From the NCBI GenBank assembly GCA_964523945.1, contig CAZGBU010000002.1, positions 1-53,755 on the forward strand: a stretch of DNA of 53,755 nucleotides, given 5' to 3'. Below, piece after piece: positions 15,401-24,076 of this stretch. A program made the translations under genes and the position numbers. The DNA comes from CAKTOF01 sp964523945 (GTDB lineage Bacteria; Bacillota; Clostridia; Oscillospirales; Oscillospiraceae). The notes under the pieces are model-generated. The model was given only the letters and a program-made list of their open reading frames with translations, was not told the DNA's origin and did not search any database. Positions within the stretch are counted from its first letter, which is position 1, and every line of letters starts with the position of its first letter.

Positions 15401-17023
15401 ATGGAACAGCCCAAATTCAAATGGATGGTGCCGCCGGCGCCGGTGGACGAGTCGCTGGTCAACGAGACAATTGAGAGTGATGTCGTAGTGGTCGGCGCCG
15501 GGCACGCGGGCACCAGCATTGCCCGCGCGGCGGCAGAGCAGGGCATAGAAATCCTGGTGCTGGACAAACAGCGCTTGTTCGAGCGGCAGTTTGTCCCAGG
15601 CCATGAGGTCGGCGTGCTCAACTCGCAGCTTGCGCGCGAACGAGGCGTGCCGTACTATGACCCGATGGACATGGTGGTCGACTGGCAGATGCGCTCGCTC
15701 AACCGGACGAACGTCGAGCTGGTGCGGCAGTTTGCCTATCGCGGCGGCGAGACGCTCGACTGGTATCTCGAGCCGCTGCCGCAGGCTTTCCGCGACTCGA
15801 TCCGCATCTATATGTTCCCGCCGACGGCACGCTATACCGATACATACAACGGCTATAAGAACTTCCTGGGTACCGCGCTGTTTTACGGCGGCGAGGGTTA
15901 TCATCTGCTCGACGCGGTCAAGGCAAACCAGCGCGCTGCCATCGCGCACGGTGCGCGTTTTGTCTTCGACTGTGCCGGTGAGCAGCTGATTCTGGACGGC
16001 GGGCGAGTGACCGGCGTGTACGCCAAAAAGTCGGACGGGAGCTATGTCCGGGTCAACGCCAGACGGGCAGTCGTCCTCGCGGCCGGCGGCTGCACGACGA
16101 ACAACGAGATGGTGCATGATCTGTACGAAGAGCTCGACGAGGTGTTCGGCCATGACGCAAAGCTGGCCGGCATGGGTGTCGACGACGGCAGCGGGATCAA
16201 AATGGGCGTCTGGGCCGGCGGCCGCGTCCAGCCCGGCCCGCGTGCGGCGGTTGCGCCGTGCCTGTCGTTTATGGCTGGACAGTTCTCCGGCACGGCGTTT
16301 CTGCGGCTGAACCGGCACGGCAAGCGGTATACAAACGAAGGATTCCTCGGCGCGTTCGGTGCCGGCCTGGCCACATTCCGGCAGCCAAAGGGATTTGTGA
16401 GCGCCGTATTTGACAGCGGCTGGCGCGAGGAGCTCGAGGATCAGGCGCCAGACCACACCAATGTCAATGTCCGCTGGCCAGAGCTGATGGAGCGGCTCGA
16501 GCGTGATATGGAACGCGTTGTCGCAGCCGGTGCAGCCGGTGCACAGATCCATGGTACGACCAACATGGAAGGCGGCGACCGCCTGGCCGGCGACCCGATC
16601 TACTGCTGTGAAACACTGGAGGAGCTGGGCCGTGTGCTTGGCTATGCGGGTGAGACGCTTACGAATTTCCTGCACAGCATCGAGCGCTACAACGAGCTGT
16701 GTGCCAAGGGCGTCGACGAGGACTTTGGCAAGGATCCGCGGCAGATGCACGCCATCGTCAAGCCGCCGTTTTTCGGAACGCGCAACGAGCATCCCGTTGC
16801 ACGCGGCCCAATGGCGACGCTCAGCGGTCTGGTGATCGACGAGGCACAGCGCGTACTGGACGAAAACGGCGACCCAATCCCGGGACTGTACGCCTCGGGC
16901 AACAACGCCGGCGGCCGGTTTGCTGTGCAGTATTCCACGCCGATGTCCGGTGTTTCCATCGGCATGGCGATCACGCTCGGCAGACTGCTTGGCCTGTCGC
17001 TGGCGGACACGGCGTCTAAATGA
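15401..17023 (+). CDS. FAD-dependent fumarate-reductase-like flavoprotein (second of a tandem pair)
   Basis: A 540-residue paralogue of the preceding protein. Both N-termini share PP, ETIE and VVVG; the FAD fold here is DVVVVGAGHAGTSIARAAAE. The C-terminus has GLYASGNNAGGRF followed by VQYSTPMSG, the same variant of the substrate loop as its neighbour. ATG 15401 follows GGGAGG; the longer upstream frame overlaps the first gene and is rejected. The pair may form a heterodimer or act on related substrates. Electrons probably come from the downstream OYE-type or flavodoxin-like proteins (inference). Confidence 0.85.
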   Translation: MEQPKFKWMVPPAPVDESLVNETIESDVVVVGAGHAGTSIARAAAEQGIEILVLDKQRLFERQFVPGHEVGVLNSQLARERGVPYYDPMDMVVDWQMRSLNRTNVELVRQFAYRGGETLDWYLEPLPQAFRDSIRIYMFPPTARYTDTYNGYKNFLGTALFYGGEGYHLLDAVKANQRAAIAHGARFVFDCAGEQLILDGGRVTGVYAKKSDGSYVRVNARRAVVLAAGGCTTNNEMVHDLYEELDEVFGHDAKLAGMGVDDGSGIKMGVWAGGRVQPGPRAAVAPCLSFMAGQFSGTAFLRLNRHGKRYTNEGFLGAFGAGLATFRQPKGFVSAVFDSGWREELEDQAPDHTNVNVRWPELMERLERDMERVVAAGAAGAQIHGTTNMEGGDRLAGDPIYCCETLEELGRVLGYAGETLTNFLHSIERYNELCAKGVDEDFGKDPRQMHAIVKPPFFGTRNEHPVARGPMATLSGLVIDEAQRVLDENGDPIPGLYASGNNAGGRFAVQYSTPMSGVSIGMAITLGRLLGLSLADTASK

Positions 17024-17036
17024 GAGGGAGGAACCA

Positions 17037-19025
17037 ATGAGAAAATATCCGCATCTGGCTGCGCCGATCACAGTGCGCGGCATCACGCTGAAAAATCGCA
17101 TTTTGGCCACGCCGATTCAATCGGCCGGCACGACGAAAGACGGCGTCCCGACCGAGAAAGCCTGCGCATTTTTCGGCGAGCGCGCAAAGGGCGGCGCCGC
17201 TGTCGTCACAATGGGCGAAGCAGCAGTCAATCACGGTTATGCCGTCCGGCTGGGCGTCACGACCGATCTGATCGATTTCAAGTTCGAGAATATGGACGAT
17301 TTCAAGCACTTCACCTACGCCATCCGGCGCTACGGCGCGGTCCCGTCCATCCAGCTCTGCCACGCCGGCACCGAAGCCAACCCGCGCGATGCGCAGGGGC
17401 GCCCGATGCTGCCGATCGGCCCATCGCCGCGTACGCGGCCGGCACAGGATCGGCCGGGGCGCAAGCCGAACCCCGACCAGGAGATGATTACGACCCTGGA
17501 GATGACGCGCGATCAGATCCGCAAGACGATTGCGGACTTTGCCAACTGTGCAGCCAACGCCAAGCGGTACGGCTTCCAGATGGTGCAGCTGCACGGCGGC
17601 CACGGATGGCTGCTTGACCAGTTTTCGTCGAAGCTGCTCAACCGGCGCACCGACGAGTACGGCGGCAGTGCGGAAAACCGCGCGCGCTTCGCCTGCGAGC
17701 TGCTTGATGCAATCCGTGCCGCGGTGGGCGAGGACTTCCTGATCGAGTACCGCCTGAGCTGGAACCAGATGCTCGACGGCGGCAATACGCTTGCCGACAC
17801 GATCGACTTTGCCCGGCGGATCCAGGACAAGGTCGATATCATCAATGTCTCCATCGGTACACACTGGATCCTCGATCATTGCAACCAGATTTTCCCGCTC
17901 TGGTTTGTCGAGCACGGGCTGAACATCGAAGCGGCGGCCGAGATCAAAAAGAACGTCTCGTGCCTGGTGTCTGTCGTCGGCGGCATTGACGACCCGGCCA
18001 TGGCCGAGGCGGCGCTGGCTGCGGGCAAGTGCGATTTTATCTCGATGTGCCGCGGCCTGATCGCAGACCCGCACTGGCCGAACAAGGCGATTGAGGGGCG
18101 CGATGACGAGATCATTCCCTGTGTGCGCTGTATCACCTGCCACGACAGTATGGCCTCTGACGGCACGCTGTGCGCTGTCAATCCGCGCACGCTGCAGGAG
18201 CACTGGCTTGCCGATACACCCGCACCTGCTGCGCGGCGGCGTGTGGTGGTGGTCGGCGGCGGCGTCGGCGGCATGCAGGCGGCCATCACGGCAGCGGAAC
18301 GCGGACACGAGGTAACCCTGTTTGAAAAAGAGGCGGTGCTCGGCGGCATTCTGCACTTCACCGCATATCAGACTGTCAAAAAGGATATGAACGCGTTTGT
18401 CCGTTACCAGATCCACATGCTCGAAAAGCTGGGCGTTGATGTGCGCCTCGGCACCGAGGCGACGCCGGAGCTGGTGGAGTCTCTCGAACCGCACACGGTG
18501 ATCACGGCGGTTGGCAGCGAGCCGATCCGTCCAAACATCCCGGGTGTGGAAAACGCTGTTTCGGCCCTGTGGGCATATGCGCACCAGGACCGGCTCGGCG
18601 CGCGCGTTGCCATCATCGGCGGGAACCTGTCCGGGCTGGAGCTGGGGATTGATCTGGCGTCGACGGGGCACTCGGTCACCGTTGTCGAGATGCTCGATGA
18701 GGTGGGTGCCGGCGCGCCGACGTTCTACTGGTACGGGATCAAGGAAGAACTCGAACACAACGCCGACCGGATGATGCTTTGCACAGGTTGCACCTGCACG
18801 GCCATTGCGCCGGACGGCATTACCATTCAGGGCAGGGACGGCGTGGCCAGGCAGATTGAAGCAGACAGCGTGATCTATGCCGTCGGCATGCGCGCCCGTG
18901 CCGACGAGGCCGCCCGCTTCGCCGGCTGTGGGCTGCACGAGGTCAAGGTCGGCGACTGTGACCGGGTTGCGCGCATGAAGCAGGCCGTCACCGCCGGTTA
19001 TCTGGCTGCGCTGAGCATACAGTGA
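17037..19025 (+). CDS. OYE/FadH-type NADH:flavin oxidoreductase (FMN, 4Fe-4S, FAD)
   Basis: A 662-residue enzyme of the 2,4-dienoyl-CoA reductase / BaiCD-BaiH group. It has an N-terminal FMN TIM barrel (LAAPITVRGITLKNRILATP; LLNRRTDEYGGSAENRARF), a cluster motif CVRCITC-x10-C around residue 360, and a C-terminal NAD/FAD module (VVVVGGGVGGMQAAITAAERG; VAIIGGNLSGLELGIDLAS). Such enzymes reduce activated C=C bonds. At the place of the E. coli FadH active-site Tyr (GYLINEF) it has Trp (HGGHGWLLDQF). ATG 17037 follows GGGAGGAACC, 13 bases after the flavoprotein gene. Confidence 0.9.
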   Translation: MRKYPHLAAPITVRGITLKNRILATPIQSAGTTKDGVPTEKACAFFGERAKGGAAVVTMGEAAVNHGYAVRLGVTTDLIDFKFENMDDFKHFTYAIRRYGAVPSIQLCHAGTEANPRDAQGRPMLPIGPSPRTRPAQDRPGRKPNPDQEMITTLEMTRDQIRKTIADFANCAANAKRYGFQMVQLHGGHGWLLDQFSSKLLNRRTDEYGGSAENRARFACELLDAIRAAVGEDFLIEYRLSWNQMLDGGNTLADTIDFARRIQDKVDIINVSIGTHWILDHCNQIFPLWFVEHGLNIEAAAEIKKNVSCLVSVVGGIDDPAMAEAALAAGKCDFISMCRGLIADPHWPNKAIEGRDDEIIPCVRCITCHDSMASDGTLCAVNPRTLQEHWLADTPAPAARRRVVVVGGGVGGMQAAITAAERGHEVTLFEKEAVLGGILHFTAYQTVKKDMNAFVRYQIHMLEKLGVDVRLGTEATPELVESLEPHTVITAVGSEPIRPNIPGVENAVSALWAYAHQDRLGARVAIIGGNLSGLELGIDLASTGHSVTVVEMLDEVGAGAPTFYWYGIKEELEHNADRMMLCTGCTCTAIAPDGITIQGRDGVARQIEADSVIYAVGMRARADEAARFAGCGLHEVKVGDCDRVARMKQAVTAGYLAALSIQ

Positions 19026-19051
19026 GCAGCGGAAGATAAGGAGGTTGTTCC

Positions 19052-19636
19052 ATGAAGAATATTCTTGCCATTTCCACCAGTCCGAGAAAGGGCGCGAACG
19101 CTGACACCATTGTCCATGCCGCGTCAGAGGCGGCCCGTGCGGCGGGTGCTGTCGTCACGGAGGTTGCGTTCCGTGACCTGAAGATCAACTACTGCATCGG
19201 CTGCGGCTGCTGCAAGCAGCCCGGCAATGCCGGCAGGTGTGCGCAGAAAGACGACATGCAGGCGCTGCTTGACCAGCTCCAGACCTGCGACGGCATGATC
19301 TTTTCGACCGGCGTCTATTTCGGTTCGTTCACAGCGCAGGCCAAGACGTTCATCGACCGGATGTACGCGCTGTTCCGTCCCGGTCCGCCGCCGAAGCAGG
19401 ATCCCGCTGCGCCGAAGCCGGCGCCGAAGAAGCTGCTTGTCGTCATGACGGAGGGGATGCCGCGGCCAGACGCGGACAAGGCGCGCGCTGAGGAGATCTT
19501 TGGCTGCTTCGGCGTCGCAGGGTTCAACACGATGGAGTATCTCGTGATTGACGGTTGCCGCGAGCGCGACAGCGCCGCCAACAACCCGGCACATCTGGCT
19601 GCAGCTGCAGAAAAGGGCACTTGGCTCGCGCAGTGA
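19052..19636 (+). CDS. Flavodoxin-like / iron-sulfur flavoprotein family NAD(P)H reductase
   Basis: The 194-residue protein starts with the FMN-phosphate motif ILAISTSPRKGANADTI. It has a cysteine cluster CIGC-GC-C-x7-C followed by KDDMQ, the iron-sulfur flavoprotein pattern, and a flavin loop FSTGVYFGSFTAQAKTFIDR. A proline- and lysine-rich insert lies near residue 115. It probably shuttles electrons to or from the flavoenzymes encoded just upstream (26 bases away). ATG 19052 follows AAGGAGG. It is the last gene before a terminator. Its electron partners are not known. Confidence 0.85.
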   Translation: MKNILAISTSPRKGANADTIVHAASEAARAAGAVVTEVAFRDLKINYCIGCGCCKQPGNAGRCAQKDDMQALLDQLQTCDGMIFSTGVYFGSFTAQAKTFIDRMYALFRPGPPPKQDPAAPKPAPKKLLVVMTEGMPRPDADKARAEEIFGCFGVAGFNTMEYLVIDGCRERDSAANNPAHLAAAAEKGTWLAQ

Positions 19637-19664
19637 TCCGCTCTGCCGCATCGAAAAAACACAG

Positions 19665-19700
19665 CAGCCGCGCACCCGAAACGGGGTGCGTGGCTGTTTT
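19665..19700 (+). terminator. Terminator of the flavoprotein operon
   Basis: A 13-bp stem with one wobble (CAGCCGCGCACCC / GGGTGCGTGGCTG) with a six-base loop is followed by TTTT. Confidence 0.8.
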
Positions 19701-19726
19701 GCTTATTTAGAAAGTAAAAAAACCGC

Positions 19727-19755
19727 TTGCTGTTGACTTTTTGTCATGTTATACT
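19727..19755 (+). promoter_or_regulatory. Promoter of the second OYE-type gene
   Basis: TTGCTG (19727-19732), 17 bp, TATACT (19750-19755). This makes the gene at 19793 a separate unit from the operon before it. Confidence 0.65.
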
Positions 19756-19792
19756 AATATGCGCCGAATTCTGAAAGGAGACTTCATGTAAA

Positions 19793-21763
19793 ATGAATCA
19801 GTTCTATCCGCACATTTTTCAGCCGCTGACTGTGAAAAACACGACGTTCAAAAACCGCATTTTCACCGCGCCGACGACTGCGCATATGGTGCAGAACAAC
19901 GAGCCGTACTATCCCGAACCGAGTTACATCAAAAACTATCTGGAAAAGGCAAAGGGTGGCGTCGCCTGTGTCAACTGCGGCGGACAGAAAATCGAGCTGA
20001 CCGGCCGTAACCCGATCCACACAGAGTTCAATATCACGGATCCGCGCGGCTGGCGGAATTTCATCCATATGACGGATGCGATTCATTTTTACGACGCCCG
20101 CTGCTCATATGAGCTGATCCATTTCGGCACCGAGGGCGAATACACAGAAGAGGCCAAACAGGGCGTGATCTATGGGTGCTCGGACTTTGTGCGCAACGAC
20201 GGGCTGGAGTTCCATCAGATGCCGCTGTCTGAGATGGAACGCATTGCCGATCGCTATGCAGAGCTGGCAGCCTGCATTGAAAAGTGTGGTTTTGACTCGT
20301 TGTTGCTGCACGGCGGCCACGGTACGCTGCTGCAGGAGTTTGTCTCGCCGCGCGGCAATCATCGTGAGGATGAATTCGGCGGTTCCATGGAAAACCGTGC
20401 CCGCTTCCCGCGGATGGTGCTCGACGCCATCCGCGCCAGAACCGGCCGTGACTTCCTGATCGAGTACCGCATCTCCGGATCGGAGTGTGTGCCGGGGGGC
20501 TTTTCGCTGGAAGAGTGCATCGAATATGTCAAGCTGATCCAGGACAAGATCGATATTATCCATGTCTCGGCCGGCGTTGTGCGCGAGCCGCGCCTGCGCG
20601 CGATCACGCATCCGACGGGTTTCCTTGCCCCGGGCTGCAATGCGTATCTGGCCAAGGCGGTCAAAGCCTGCCCGGATATCCATATCCCCGTACTGACAGT
20701 CGGCGCGTTCCAGCGGCCGGAGCTGATTGAGCAGACACTCGCCGAGGGCGGTGCGGACGTTGTTGCAATGGCACGCGGCACCATTGCCGATCCGCACACG
20801 GTTGAAAAGGCACGGCAGGGACGGCCGGATGACATCGTGCCGTGCATCAAATGCTTCCACTGCCTCGACGAATTCAAGGACACCCATTATTATTCCTGTG
20901 CGGTCAACCCCGAGGCCGGCCGCGAGGACTATCTCGATATGCTCGTACCGGACGAGTATGACCGCCAGCGCGTCAGTATCATCGGCGGCGGGCCGGCCGG
21001 CATGCGCGCGGCGCTGATGGCGGCTGAGCGCGGCCATGATGTCACGTTGTATGAAAAGGAGAATTATCTCGGCGGCCAGCTCAAGGACGCTGCATTTATG
21101 GACTTCAAATATGACCTGCTCGCGTATGAGAACTACCTGATCGAGCATGTCAAGGCCGCGCCGATCCATCTGAAGCTCGGCGTGACGGCCACGCCGGAGA
21201 TGGTTGCAGCGGAGCACTTCGATGCTGTGATCTGTGCGATCGGCGCCGATCCGCTGATCCCACCCATCCCGGGCATCGACGGCGCAAATGTCATCTGGGC
21301 CGGCGACAGCCTGTTCGCGCAGGAAAAAGTCGGCCAGCGAGTCTGCGTCATCGGCGGCGGCCAGGTCGGCTGTGAGACGGCGGTCTACTACGGCCGGCAG
21401 GGCAAAGCGGTCACAGTGCTTGAAATGCAGGGGGCGCTCGCCCCGGATGCGATGCGAACCTACCGCGAGGAGCTCGAGGGGCAGGTACGCGACCATGCCG
21501 AGACGGTTCTGCTCGGTGTGCGCTGCACCGGCATTACACAGCAGGGTGTGCGCTATGAAACAGCGGACGGACAGACGCACGAGGTCCTTTGCGACACGGT
21601 CATCCTCGCGCTCGGCATGCGCGCCCGTGCGGCCGAGGCCGAGACGTTCCGCGACAGTGCGGCGAACTTCCGCCGCATTGGCGACTGTGTGAAGCCGCGC
21701 AATGTCAAATGGGCGACGCGCACTGCATTCGAGGCGGTTATGAGTCTGAAAGATCGCGCTTGA
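19793..21763 (+). CDS. OYE/FadH-type NADH:flavin oxidoreductase (FMN, 4Fe-4S, FAD)
   Basis: A 656-residue relative of the enzyme at 17.0 kb. The FMN barrel starts FQPLTVKNTTFKNRIFTAPT; the cluster motif is CIKCFHC-x11-C; the C-terminal module has VSIIGGGPAGMRAALMAAERG and VCVIGGGQVGCETAVYYGRQG. The active-site segment is HGGHGTLLQEF, with Thr where E. coli FadH has its catalytic Tyr. AAAGGAG is followed by ATG TAA, then the true ATG at 19793, so the real start has a 12-base spacing. Likely an NADH-dependent C=C reductase; the substrate may be a steroid, bile acid, phenolic or dienoyl compound. Confidence 0.9.
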   Translation: MNQFYPHIFQPLTVKNTTFKNRIFTAPTTAHMVQNNEPYYPEPSYIKNYLEKAKGGVACVNCGGQKIELTGRNPIHTEFNITDPRGWRNFIHMTDAIHFYDARCSYELIHFGTEGEYTEEAKQGVIYGCSDFVRNDGLEFHQMPLSEMERIADRYAELAACIEKCGFDSLLLHGGHGTLLQEFVSPRGNHREDEFGGSMENRARFPRMVLDAIRARTGRDFLIEYRISGSECVPGGFSLEECIEYVKLIQDKIDIIHVSAGVVREPRLRAITHPTGFLAPGCNAYLAKAVKACPDIHIPVLTVGAFQRPELIEQTLAEGGADVVAMARGTIADPHTVEKARQGRPDDIVPCIKCFHCLDEFKDTHYYSCAVNPEAGREDYLDMLVPDEYDRQRVSIIGGGPAGMRAALMAAERGHDVTLYEKENYLGGQLKDAAFMDFKYDLLAYENYLIEHVKAAPIHLKLGVTATPEMVAAEHFDAVICAIGADPLIPPIPGIDGANVIWAGDSLFAQEKVGQRVCVIGGGQVGCETAVYYGRQGKAVTVLEMQGALAPDAMRTYREELEGQVRDHAETVLLGVRCTGITQQGVRYETADGQTHEVLCDTVILALGMRARAAEAETFRDSAANFRRIGDCVKPRNVKWATRTAFEAVMSLKDRA

Positions 21764-21819
21764 AGCGAAAAAGCAGCGCGCCGCAGCGGGCGAGCGTATA
21801 AGAGCTTTGTTATTTGGGA

Positions 21820-21858
21820 AAAACAGGCAGGAACTGAACCGCAGTTCCTGCCTGTTTT
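21820..21858 (+). terminator. Terminator of the second OYE-type gene
   Basis: A perfect 17-bp stem AAAACAGGCAGGAACTG / CAGTTCCTGCCTGTTTT with a five-base loop, ending in four T. Confidence 0.88.
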
Positions 21859-21898
21859 CTGTCTGCCGTTCCCGGAAAAAAATGAAAGCGCGCCGTAA

Positions 21899-21942
21899 TT
21901 TGGAACGCAGAAGGAACTCTGCTGGAATTTATAAGGAACAGC
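21899..21942 (+). repeat. Four helically phased GGAA repeats before the fatty-acid operon
   Basis: GGAA occurs at 21902, 21913, 21924 and 21935, spaced exactly 11 bp; three of the four are GGAAC. A dyad GCAGA-6 bp-TCTGC (21907-21922) overlaps the first two. It may be a regulator-binding array for the fab operon. No clear consensus promoter is seen in 21859-22009. Confidence 0.4.
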
Positions 21943-22009
21943 CCGGTGGTATCATGATTCAAACTGCGCGGCACAAGCCCGCTGAAATACGAATTGGAGG
22001 AATCTATTT

Positions 22010-22231
22010 ATGTATTTTGACGCCATTGCAAAGATCGTTTCGGAGCGCACCGGCTGCGACATTGCCGACGTGAAGCCGGAAAGCAAGTTCTCCGAGCTCG
22101 GCATTGACTCGCTCGACACGGTGGAGCTGCTGATGAACCTGGAAGATGAACTCGGCATCGAGATCGAGCTGGATCAGAAAGTGGAAACGGTCGACGATCT
22201 GGACAAATTCATTCAGAGCAAGCAGGGCTGA
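22010..22231 (+). CDS. acpP: Acyl carrier protein
   Basis: A 73-residue acidic four-helix protein with the phosphopantetheine-attachment motif LGIDSLDTVELLM (Ser ~36). It carries growing acyl chains as thioesters for the Fab enzymes encoded downstream. ATG 22010 follows TTGGAGG. It is the first gene of an eleven-gene operon with gaps of 0-20 bases and several overlaps. Confidence 0.96.
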   Translation: MYFDAIAKIVSERTGCDIADVKPESKFSELGIDSLDTVELLMNLEDELGIEIELDQKVETVDDLDKFIQSKQG

Positions 22232-22238
22232 AACAGCG

Positions 22239-23183
22239 ATGATCAAGTCAGTGATTTGCGAAATGCTGGGGATTCAATACCCGGTGTTTCAGGGCGGCAT
22301 GGCCTGGATCGCAGACGGAAAGCTGGCCGCCGCCGTGTCTGAGGGCGGCGGCCTTGGTGTGATTGCGGCAGGCAATTCCAACAGTGACGCCGTCCGGGAG
22401 CAGGTGCGCATTGCGCGTGCGCGCACCACAAAGCCCATCGGCGTGAATATCATGCTGATGAGCCGCTATGCCGACGATATCGCGCAGCTCGTGATTGACG
22501 AGCATGTCGAAGTCGTGACCACCGGCGCGGGCAACCCCTCGAAATACATGAAGCGCTGGCAGGAAGCCGGCATCCGGGTGATCCCCGTTGTCGCCTCCGT
22601 GGCGATGGCGAAGCTGATGACCCGGCTGGGCGCGTCGGCGCTCATCGCCGAGGGCGGAGAGAGCGGCGGCCATGTCGGCGAGCTGACCACCATGGTGCTT
22701 GTGCCACAGATCTGCGACGCGACGACGCTCCCGGTGCTGGCCGCTGGCGGCATTGCCGACGGGCGCGGCTTTGCGGCGGCGCTGATGCTGGGCGCGTGCG
22801 GTGTACAGATGGGTACGCGCTTCCTGAGCGCGGAGGAATGTACGATCTCCCCGGTATACCAGGAGAAGATCCTCAAGGCCACGGATCTGTGCACAATGGT
22901 AACGGGCAAGCGCCTGGGGCATCCTGTCCGCAGTCTGCGCACACCGTTTGCGCGCAGCTTTTCCAAGGATGAGTACAGCGGTATGTCCGACGAGGAACTC
23001 TCGGCGCGCACGACGGGCGCGTTCCGCCTCGCCGTGCGGGAAGGCGACCTGGAAAACGGCTGCTTTCTCTCGGGCCAGGTTGCCGCAATGGTGAAGCGGG
23101 TGCAGCCTGCCGCCGAGATCGTCCGGGAAGTTGTGGAGGAGGCGGAACCGATCCTCCGGGGGGCAGCAAAATGGGTCGAATAG
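22239..23183 (+). CDS. fabK: Enoyl-ACP reductase II (FMN-dependent)
   Basis: A 314-residue FMN TIM-barrel enzyme that reduces trans-2-enoyl-ACP, the last step of each elongation cycle. It has the nitronate-monooxygenase/FabK signatures PVFQGGMAWIADGKLAAAVS, TTGAGNP, IAEGGESGGHVG and AAGGIADGRGFAAALMLGA. ATG 22239 lies seven bases after the acpP stop. FabK replaces triclosan-sensitive FabI in many Firmicutes. It overlaps fabD by 13 bases. Confidence 0.94.
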   Translation: MIKSVICEMLGIQYPVFQGGMAWIADGKLAAAVSEGGGLGVIAAGNSNSDAVREQVRIARARTTKPIGVNIMLMSRYADDIAQLVIDEHVEVVTTGAGNPSKYMKRWQEAGIRVIPVVASVAMAKLMTRLGASALIAEGGESGGHVGELTTMVLVPQICDATTLPVLAAGGIADGRGFAAALMLGACGVQMGTRFLSAEECTISPVYQEKILKATDLCTMVTGKRLGHPVRSLRTPFARSFSKDEYSGMSDEELSARTTGAFRLAVREGDLENGCFLSGQVAAMVKRVQPAAEIVREVVEEAEPILRGAAKWVE

Positions 23184-24076
23184 CGTTTGTTTTCTCAGGA
23201 CAGGGCGATCAGTACCCCGGCATGGGGCATGCGCTCGCTGAGCAGTACACGGCTGCGGCAGATGTTTTTGCCCGCTGTGACCGGATCCGACCCGGCACGT
23301 CGGCACAGTGCTTTACAGGAACGGAAGAGGAACTCAAGCAGACTGCGAATACGCAGCCATGCCTGTTTGCCATGGAGCTTGCGGCGGCGGCGGTGCTCCG
23401 CGAAAAGGGCGTCAGGCCGGACGCGGTAGCAGGCTTTTCACTCGGCGAAGTTGTGGCTGCGACTGTGAGCGGCCTGTTTGACGAGGAGACCGGTTTTGAG
23501 CTGGTGTGCCGGCGCGGCGAGCTGATGCAGCGCGAAGCGGAGAAGTTTGATACGGCCATGGCTGCGGTTTTGAAGCTTACGGCGGAGCAGGTGCGCGCAC
23601 TCTGCGACAGCCGCGAGGGGGTCTACCCCGTGAACTTCAACTGTCCCGGGCAGATCAGCGTCGCCGGGCTCTCTTCGCAGATGCCGGACTTTTTTGCGGC
23701 AGTCAAAGCTGCGGGCGGTCGGGCGATTCCGCTGAAAGTCAGGGGAGCGTTCCATTCGCCGTTTATGAATGAGGCTGCACGCGAGTTCGCGTCTGAACTG
23801 AAAAAGGCGGAAATCCGTAGTCCTGCGATTACGCTCTACTCTGACCTGACTGCCGAGCCGTATACCGATGATGTCGTTGGGCTCCTGTCACGGCAGATCT
23901 GCAGCCCGGTGCAGTGGGAAAGACTGATTCACAATATGCTTGCCGCGGGCATCGACACGTTTGTTGAGATCGGCCCGGGCAGGACGCTGACCAATATGAT
24001 TCGGCGTATTGCGCCCGAAACGCGGGCTTTGCCGTATGCCGATTGTTTGGAGGAGGCGGAGCATGCTACACGGTAA
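23171..24076 (+). CDS. fabD: Malonyl-CoA:ACP transacylase
   Basis: A 301-residue alpha/beta hydrolase-like enzyme that moves malonyl from CoA to ACP. It has FVFSGQGDQYPGMG at the N-terminus, the serine elbow GFSLGE (~residue 90), RGAFHSPFM with the catalytic His (~200), and the VEIGPGRTL C-terminal motif. It overlaps fabK upstream and fabG downstream, showing tight translational coupling. Length is normal. Confidence 0.95.
   Translation: MGRIAFVFSGQGDQYPGMGHALAEQYTAAADVFARCDRIRPGTSAQCFTGTEEELKQTANTQPCLFAMELAAAAVLREKGVRPDAVAGFSLGEVVAATVSGLFDEETGFELVCRRGELMQREAEKFDTAMAAVLKLTAEQVRALCDSREGVYPVNFNCPGQISVAGLSSQMPDFFAAVKAAGGRAIPLKVRGAFHSPFMNEAAREFASELKKAEIRSPAITLYSDLTAEPYTDDVVGLLSRQICSPVQWERLIHNMLAAGIDTFVEIGPGRTLTNMIRRIAPETRALPYADCLEEAEHATR

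Noticed and set aside
13954..17110. Long reverse-strand open frames over the two flavoprotein genes
   Set aside because: No protein family signatures; the forward frames have clear FAD-binding motifs and ribosome-binding sites.
17016..18938. A 640-codon open frame antisense to the OYE-type gene
   Set aside because: It mirrors a gene with clear FMN, iron-sulfur and FAD motifs, has no recognisable domains, and is explained by GC-rich codon bias.
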